Assembly: GCF_900113525.1 (NCBI RefSeq)
Contig: NZ_FOPP01000007.1
Span: 124,001 to 188,000, forward strand
Source: Pedobacter insulae
GTDB lineage: Bacteria > Bacteroidota > Bacteroidia > Sphingobacteriales > Sphingobacteriaceae
Direction: 5' to 3'
Length of the DNA: 64,000 bases
Part shown: positions 60,663-64,000 of the stretch, piece by piece
Layout of the letters: the number at the start of each line of letters is the position of its first letter
Position numbering within the stretch: the stretch's first letter is position 1
Translations under genes and position numbers: made by a program
Notes under the pieces: model-generated
Told to the model about the DNA's origin: nothing
Database searches by the model: none
The model's input: only the letters and a program-made list of their open reading frames with translations

Positions 60663-61922
60663 TTATTTTTCTTTAGTAACTACTGAAAAACCTGCCTTTT
60701 CCAGGTCATTCCAAAAATAAGGATAAGATTTTTCAACCACCTGTTTTTCTTCAATTTCTAAACTTTTAATTTTTAGTGCTAGCGGTGCAAAAGCCATGGC
60801 CATTCTATGATCTTCGTAGGTACTTATAAATAATTGATCAGGAAAATGGAGTTCGCTGCAATCAAGTTTATAACTAAAGTTCTTTTCGATTAATTTTACG
60901 CCTATTTTTGCAAGCTCGGTTTGCAGCGCTAAAACTCGATTGGTTTCTTTAATTTTTAAGGTTTCCAGTCCGGTAAAAGTGCAATTGTGTCCCAGTGCGG
61001 CGCAGACAACAATAATTGTTTGGGCCAGATCTGGACAATCCTTCAGATCGAAAATCTTCCGTTCCAGGTTTTTTGGTTCCTTTTTTAGGTGAACACCTCC
61101 GTTTTTGAATTGGGACGTAATTCCAAAATTTGCCATGATCTCTGTGATCTTACTGTCGCCCTGTAAACTATAGCCATTTAAACCTGGTAAGAATATCGAT
61201 GCTTCATCTGCCAATGCTGCGATGGCGTACCAATAAGATGCTGCACTCCAGTCGGGTTCTACATAAAGTTTACTGGTATTAAAAGATTGAGGCTTTATGG
61301 TGATGACATTTTCTTCCCAACTATGGCTTATTCCTGCTTGGGAAAGCATGGTTAAAGTCATTTCTACATAGGGTTTTGAGGTTAATTCTCCATCAATTTC
61401 CAGTGTAAGTCCGAGCGGCAATTTAGGGGCAACCATTAACAAAGCAGAAATGTATTGACTACTTATATCTCCTTTTATTTTAACTGTTGCATCGGTCTGC
61501 TTCAAAGGTCCTGAAATTTGCAAAGGTGGATAGCCAAAATTTTCTTCATAAGAAATAACTGCTCCAATGCTTTTGAGGGCCTCCACTAAAATCTCGATTG
61601 GCCGTTGTTTCATTCTTTCCGTTCCTGTTAAAAGAAATTTACCATGTTGAATGGATAAGAAAGCTGTTAGGAAACGCATGGCTGTCCCTGCAGGGCCGAT
61701 GTCGATTAGTCTTAAATCACTAGTCTGCAGTTCTATAGACTCAAGGCTTTTAATTAGTAGAGCAGTATCTGCGGCGACTGATAGGTTTTCGACGTTTACA
61801 GACCCTTCACTTAAAGCACTTATAATTAATGCTCGGTTGCATTCGCTTTTCGAGCCAGTTAACTTTATCTCAGTATTAATTTGTTTACTTCCATTAAAAG
61901 AAAGCAATATGTTTTCGGACAT
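60663..61922 (-). CDS. aroA: 3-phosphoshikimate 1-carboxyvinyltransferase (EPSP synthase)
   Basis: A 419-residue enzyme with the two-domain inverted barrel. Signatures are LTGSKSECNRALIISAL at the N terminus (the usual form is GSKSxxxRxL), IGPAGTAMRFLTAFL, LTGTERMKQRPI, and the C-terminal KIKETNRVLAL and EDHRMAMAFAPLAL. It joins shikimate 3-phosphate and phosphoenolpyruvate. The glyphosate-contact region reads GPAGTAMRF where class I enzymes read GNAGTAMRPL, so it belongs with divergent Bacteroidota forms. It lies between the DAHP synthase gene (51-bp gap with a repeat) and aroC. Confidence 0.95.
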   Translation of the reverse strand: MSENILLSFNGSKQINTEIKLTGSKSECNRALIISALSEGSVNVENLSVAADTALLIKSLESIELQTSDLRLIDIGPAGTAMRFLTAFLSIQHGKFLLTGTERMKQRPIEILVEALKSIGAVISYEENFGYPPLQISGPLKQTDATVKIKGDISSQYISALLMVAPKLPLGLTLEIDGELTSKPYVEMTLTMLSQAGISHSWEENVITIKPQSFNTSKLYVEPDWSAASYWYAIAALADEASIFLPGLNGYSLQGDSKITEIMANFGITSQFKNGGVHLKKEPKNLERKIFDLKDCPDLAQTIIVVCAALGHNCTFTGLETLKIKETNRVLALQTELAKIGVKLIEKNFSYKLDCSELHFPDQLFISTYEDHRMAMAFAPLALKIKSLEIEEKQVVEKSYPYFWNDLEKAGFSVVTKEK

Positions 61923-61935
61923 GTTTTTTCATAAA

Positions 61936-61972
61936 AATTAGCTAATTAGCTAATTGGTTAATTAGCTAATTA
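61936..61972. repeat. AATTAGCTAATT-type palindromic repeat, copy 2
   Basis: AATTAGCTAATTAGCTAATT, a GGTT interruption, then AATTAGCTAATTA. It fills most of the 51-bp gap between the aroA start and the DAHP synthase stop, ending 1 bp before that stop codon. It is related to the element at 37331-37369, which also lies at the 3' end of a gene. Confidence 0.8.
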
Positions 61973-61973
61973 T

Positions 61974-63110
61974 TTATTTCACGTCTGCGTGCGCTTCTGC
62001 AGCAATTCCTGCATCAACTTTTCCGGCGTTCATAATTTCTGTCTGTCTGCGGATTGATTCTCCATGCACTAGCTCCAAGAATTTTTCGGTGAAGTTAACA
62101 TCCAATTTAAGGGCTTTTGCAAATGCAGTACGTTTGCTCATAATTTCATCCCAACGATTTACCTGTAAGATAGTTACTTTATTGTCTCTTTTGAATTCAC
62201 CAATTTTTTGAGTAATACTCATACGCTCTGCTAATTTTTGCAAAACCAGGTCATCGATTTTATCAATATCTTTTCTTAGATCGGCTAGTTTATCAGCAAA
62301 TTCTTCATTTTTAGATTCTGCCTGACGCAAAGTGAACTTGCTTACCATTTCGGCTAGCGCGGCCGGAGTTACCTGTTGTTTAGCATCTGTCCAAGCAATT
62401 GATGGATCTAAATGTGATTCGATCATTAATCCTTGCATGTCTAAATCCAATGCTTTTTGAGAGATGTATGGGATTAACTCACGGTTACCGCAAATATGAC
62501 TTGGGTCGTTGATGATTGGCAATTCAGGGCATAAGGTTTTTAACTGGATGGCTAGTTCCCACATTGGCTCATTACGGAAAGCACTTTTCTCAAAAGAAGA
62601 AAAACCGCGGTGTATTGCTCCTAACTTTGTAATACCAGCTTTGTTAATTCTCTCTAAAGCACCAACCCATAATTGTAAATCTGGATTAACTGGGTTTTTA
62701 ACTAATACAGGAATATCGACACCTTGTAAAGCATCAGCAATTTCTTGTACTGTAAATGGATTTACGGTAGAGCGTGCACCGATCCACAAAATATCAACGC
62801 CAGCCGCTAGAGCCTCTTGAACGTGTTTTGCATTGGCAACTTCAACCGCAGTAGGTAATCCAGTTTCCGCTTTGGCACGTTTCAGCCATTCTAACCCTAT
62901 GCTTCCTATTCCTTCAAATTCTCCTGGGCGTGTACGTGGCTTCCAAATTCCAGCTCTTAATACGCTTACTTTTCCGGTTGCAGCTAACAGATGAGCAGTT
63001 GATAATAATTGATCTTCAGTTTCTGCGCTACATGGTCCAGAAATTAATAATGGTTGGTTTTTTACGTTTATCCAGCTCTCTAACGGTTGAATGTTTAATT
63101 GTAGTTTCAT
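61974..63110 (-). CDS. Bifunctional DAHP synthase / chorismate mutase
   Basis: A 378-residue fusion. Residues 1-265 form a DAHP synthase of the KDO8P-synthase-like (AroA-beta type) family: LLISGPCSAETEDQLL, VLRAGIWKPRTRPGEFEG, PVLVKNPVNPDL, and PIINDPSHICG. Residues about 285-375 form an AroQ chorismate mutase: LADLRKDIDKIDDLVLQKLAERM and IGEFKRDNKVTILQ. It both opens the shikimate pathway and converts chorismate to prephenate; in such fusions the mutase part usually also mediates feedback by prephenate. It lies downstream of pheA (35-bp gap). Confidence 0.95.
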   Translation of the reverse strand: MKLQLNIQPLESWINVKNQPLLISGPCSAETEDQLLSTAHLLAATGKVSVLRAGIWKPRTRPGEFEGIGSIGLEWLKRAKAETGLPTAVEVANAKHVQEALAAGVDILWIGARSTVNPFTVQEIADALQGVDIPVLVKNPVNPDLQLWVGALERINKAGITKLGAIHRGFSSFEKSAFRNEPMWELAIQLKTLCPELPIINDPSHICGNRELIPYISQKALDLDMQGLMIESHLDPSIAWTDAKQQVTPAALAEMVSKFTLRQAESKNEEFADKLADLRKDIDKIDDLVLQKLAERMSITQKIGEFKRDNKVTILQVNRWDEIMSKRTAFAKALKLDVNFTEKFLELVHGESIRRQTEIMNAGKVDAGIAAEAHADVK

Positions 63111-63145
63111 TTTATTGGGGGTTAAATCGTTATTTTAAGGGTTGA

Positions 63146-63979
63146 TTATACTTTATCGTTTTTTGGGTATTCGCCAATGATGTTAAAATTGACAGTGTAT
63201 TTTAGTGCTTTTCTAATGGCGGTGTCGTAGTTTTCGAGGTTAGTCCATTCCATATCTACATAAAAGTAATATTCGTTACGTTTACCAAGAACTGGCATTG
63301 ATTGTATTTTTGTTAGGTTAACGTTAAGCTCGGCGAATAGGTTGAGCACCTTAGATAATGCTCCAACATGATTGCCTACTTGAAAGCATATAGAAGCTTT
63401 ATTGATTTCTTTAGGGCTTTCTTTCTTTTCCTTTTCCAAGATTAAAAACCGGGTGTAGTTCTTTTTGTTGGATTCAATTCGTCTTTCAATGATATTTAGA
63501 CCGTATAATTCGGCTGCAAGTGTATTCGCGATTGCAACCGTATCAGTTAACTGCTCATCCCTGATTTTCTTCGCGCATGCAGCTGTATCATTGCTTTCAA
63601 TCACTTGAATATGAGGGTAGTCATCAAAAAAATCAACACATTGTCTGATAGCAATGGGATGGGAGGTGGCGAATTTGATATCCTCAAATTTCACCCCTGG
63701 CAATGCCATTAAATGCAATTGAATAGGAAGGTAAACCTCACCAGTAACCGAAAAATTATATTCTCTAATTAAAGTGTAATTAGGTAATAAGCTTCCGGCA
63801 ATTGAATTTTCTATAGCCATTATCACAAAATCAGCCTCGTCTTTCACCAAACGATCACAAGTTTGTTTGAACGAGTTACATTCGATGGTCTCGATGTCCT
63901 TGCCAAAAAATTTAAAGGCGGCCTCTTCGTGAAACGATGCTTTAATACCTTGGATGGCTACTCTTGTTGTGGGTTTCAT
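63146..63979 (-). CDS. pheA: Prephenate dehydratase with ACT domain
   Basis: A 277-residue monofunctional enzyme. Residues 1-180 form the periplasmic-binding-like catalytic domain: IQGIKASFHEEAAFKFFG, FVIMAIENSIAGSL, and the TRF motif in NYTRFLIL. Residues about 195-270 form the ACT domain (VGALSKVLNLFAELNVNLTKIQSMP), the usual phenylalanine feedback site; its ESRP motif is changed here to IQSMP. It makes phenylpyruvate from prephenate. It is the first gene of the visible aromatic run; the promoter may lie in or beyond the last 21 bp. Confidence 0.94.
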   Translation of the reverse strand: MKPTTRVAIQGIKASFHEEAAFKFFGKDIETIECNSFKQTCDRLVKDEADFVIMAIENSIAGSLLPNYTLIREYNFSVTGEVYLPIQLHLMALPGVKFEDIKFATSHPIAIRQCVDFFDDYPHIQVIESNDTAACAKKIRDEQLTDTVAIANTLAAELYGLNIIERRIESNKKNYTRFLILEKEKKESPKEINKASICFQVGNHVGALSKVLNLFAELNVNLTKIQSMPVLGKRNEYYFYVDMEWTNLENYDTAIRKALKYTVNFNIIGEYPKNDKV

Positions 63980-64000
63980 TGTTGCTTCTTTTAATGTTAA

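Overview
The window reads as a chromosomal segment of a Bacteroidota bacterium, most likely a Pedobacter-like member of the Sphingobacteriaceae. Supporting signs are promoters of the TAnnTTTG (-7) type (one before tRNA-Ser has the full TTTG-N19-TAnnTTTG layout), almost no Shine-Dalgarno sequences, a tmRNA whose tag reads GENNYALAA, polysaccharide-utilisation enzymes, and families typical of the phylum (DUF6266, DUF4254, DUF983, fused alpha/beta 2-oxoacid dehydrogenase E1, bifunctional DAHP synthase/chorismate mutase). The genus is inferred, not proven.

Layout. 1-7964 (+): the 3' end of a plant-polysaccharide locus: GH106 rhamnosidase (cut by the window edge), GH127 arabinofuranosidase, SGNH-type acetylesterase, DUF5703 glycosidase-like protein and a zinc alcohol dehydrogenase. 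It is closed by a 15-bp-arm hairpin shared with the convergent L-arabinose operon araB-araD-araA-Na+/sugar symporter (13667-8007, -). Enzymes that release arabinose and rhamnose thus sit beside the uptake and catabolism genes for arabinose. 13782-18923: secreted phosphodiesterase-like lipoprotein, ddl, PASTA protein, mltG, thioesterase and YihY (envelope and peptidoglycan). 19018-20304: tRNA-Ser, possible decayed tRNA-3'-end-like repeats and a hicAB toxin-antitoxin pair with a visible operator. 20335-24802: UDG family 4-like protein, DUF5694, VOC, DUF6266, short repeats, MATE pump. 24914-32585: AraC regulator with a 2-oxoglutarate-semialdehyde-type dehydrogenase, MgtE, a PolX homologue with an apparently dead polymerase site, DUF4254, GT9 and SixA. 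32588-37260 (-): AMP nucleosidase, the tig-clpP-clpX proteostasis set and tRNA-Leu. 37359-44185 (mostly -): BtuF-like binding protein, CvfB-like S1 protein, DUF983, a second AraC, an exonuclease/GIY-YIG fusion, PAP2 phosphatase and an MFS transporter.

44262-54129: a putative lipoprotein gene and, divergent from it, a five-gene operon with planctomycete-type modules: PSCyt1/DUF1549/DUF1553, DUF1501 with a Tat signal, a beta-propeller, and two proteins that share the same C-terminal FN3-associated plus discoidin-like module, one of them also carrying DUF2231, a heme site and leucine-rich repeats. The intergenic region between lipoprotein and operon holds three palindromes with the core AAGTACTT. 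This block is the best candidate for a poorly described system here.

54190-63979: DinB protein, tmRNA, aminotransferase, DUF1573, fused 2-oxoacid dehydrogenase E1, and an aromatic amino-acid run pheA - DAHP synthase/chorismate mutase - aroA - aroC (-). Two dispersed repeat families lie in the intergenic gaps: a 67-nt REP-like palindrome (59427, 48557, partial at 40689) and an AATTAGCTAATT-type element (37331, 61936). No SusC/SusD pair, rRNA, CRISPR array, IS transposase, integrase or prophage gene is visible.
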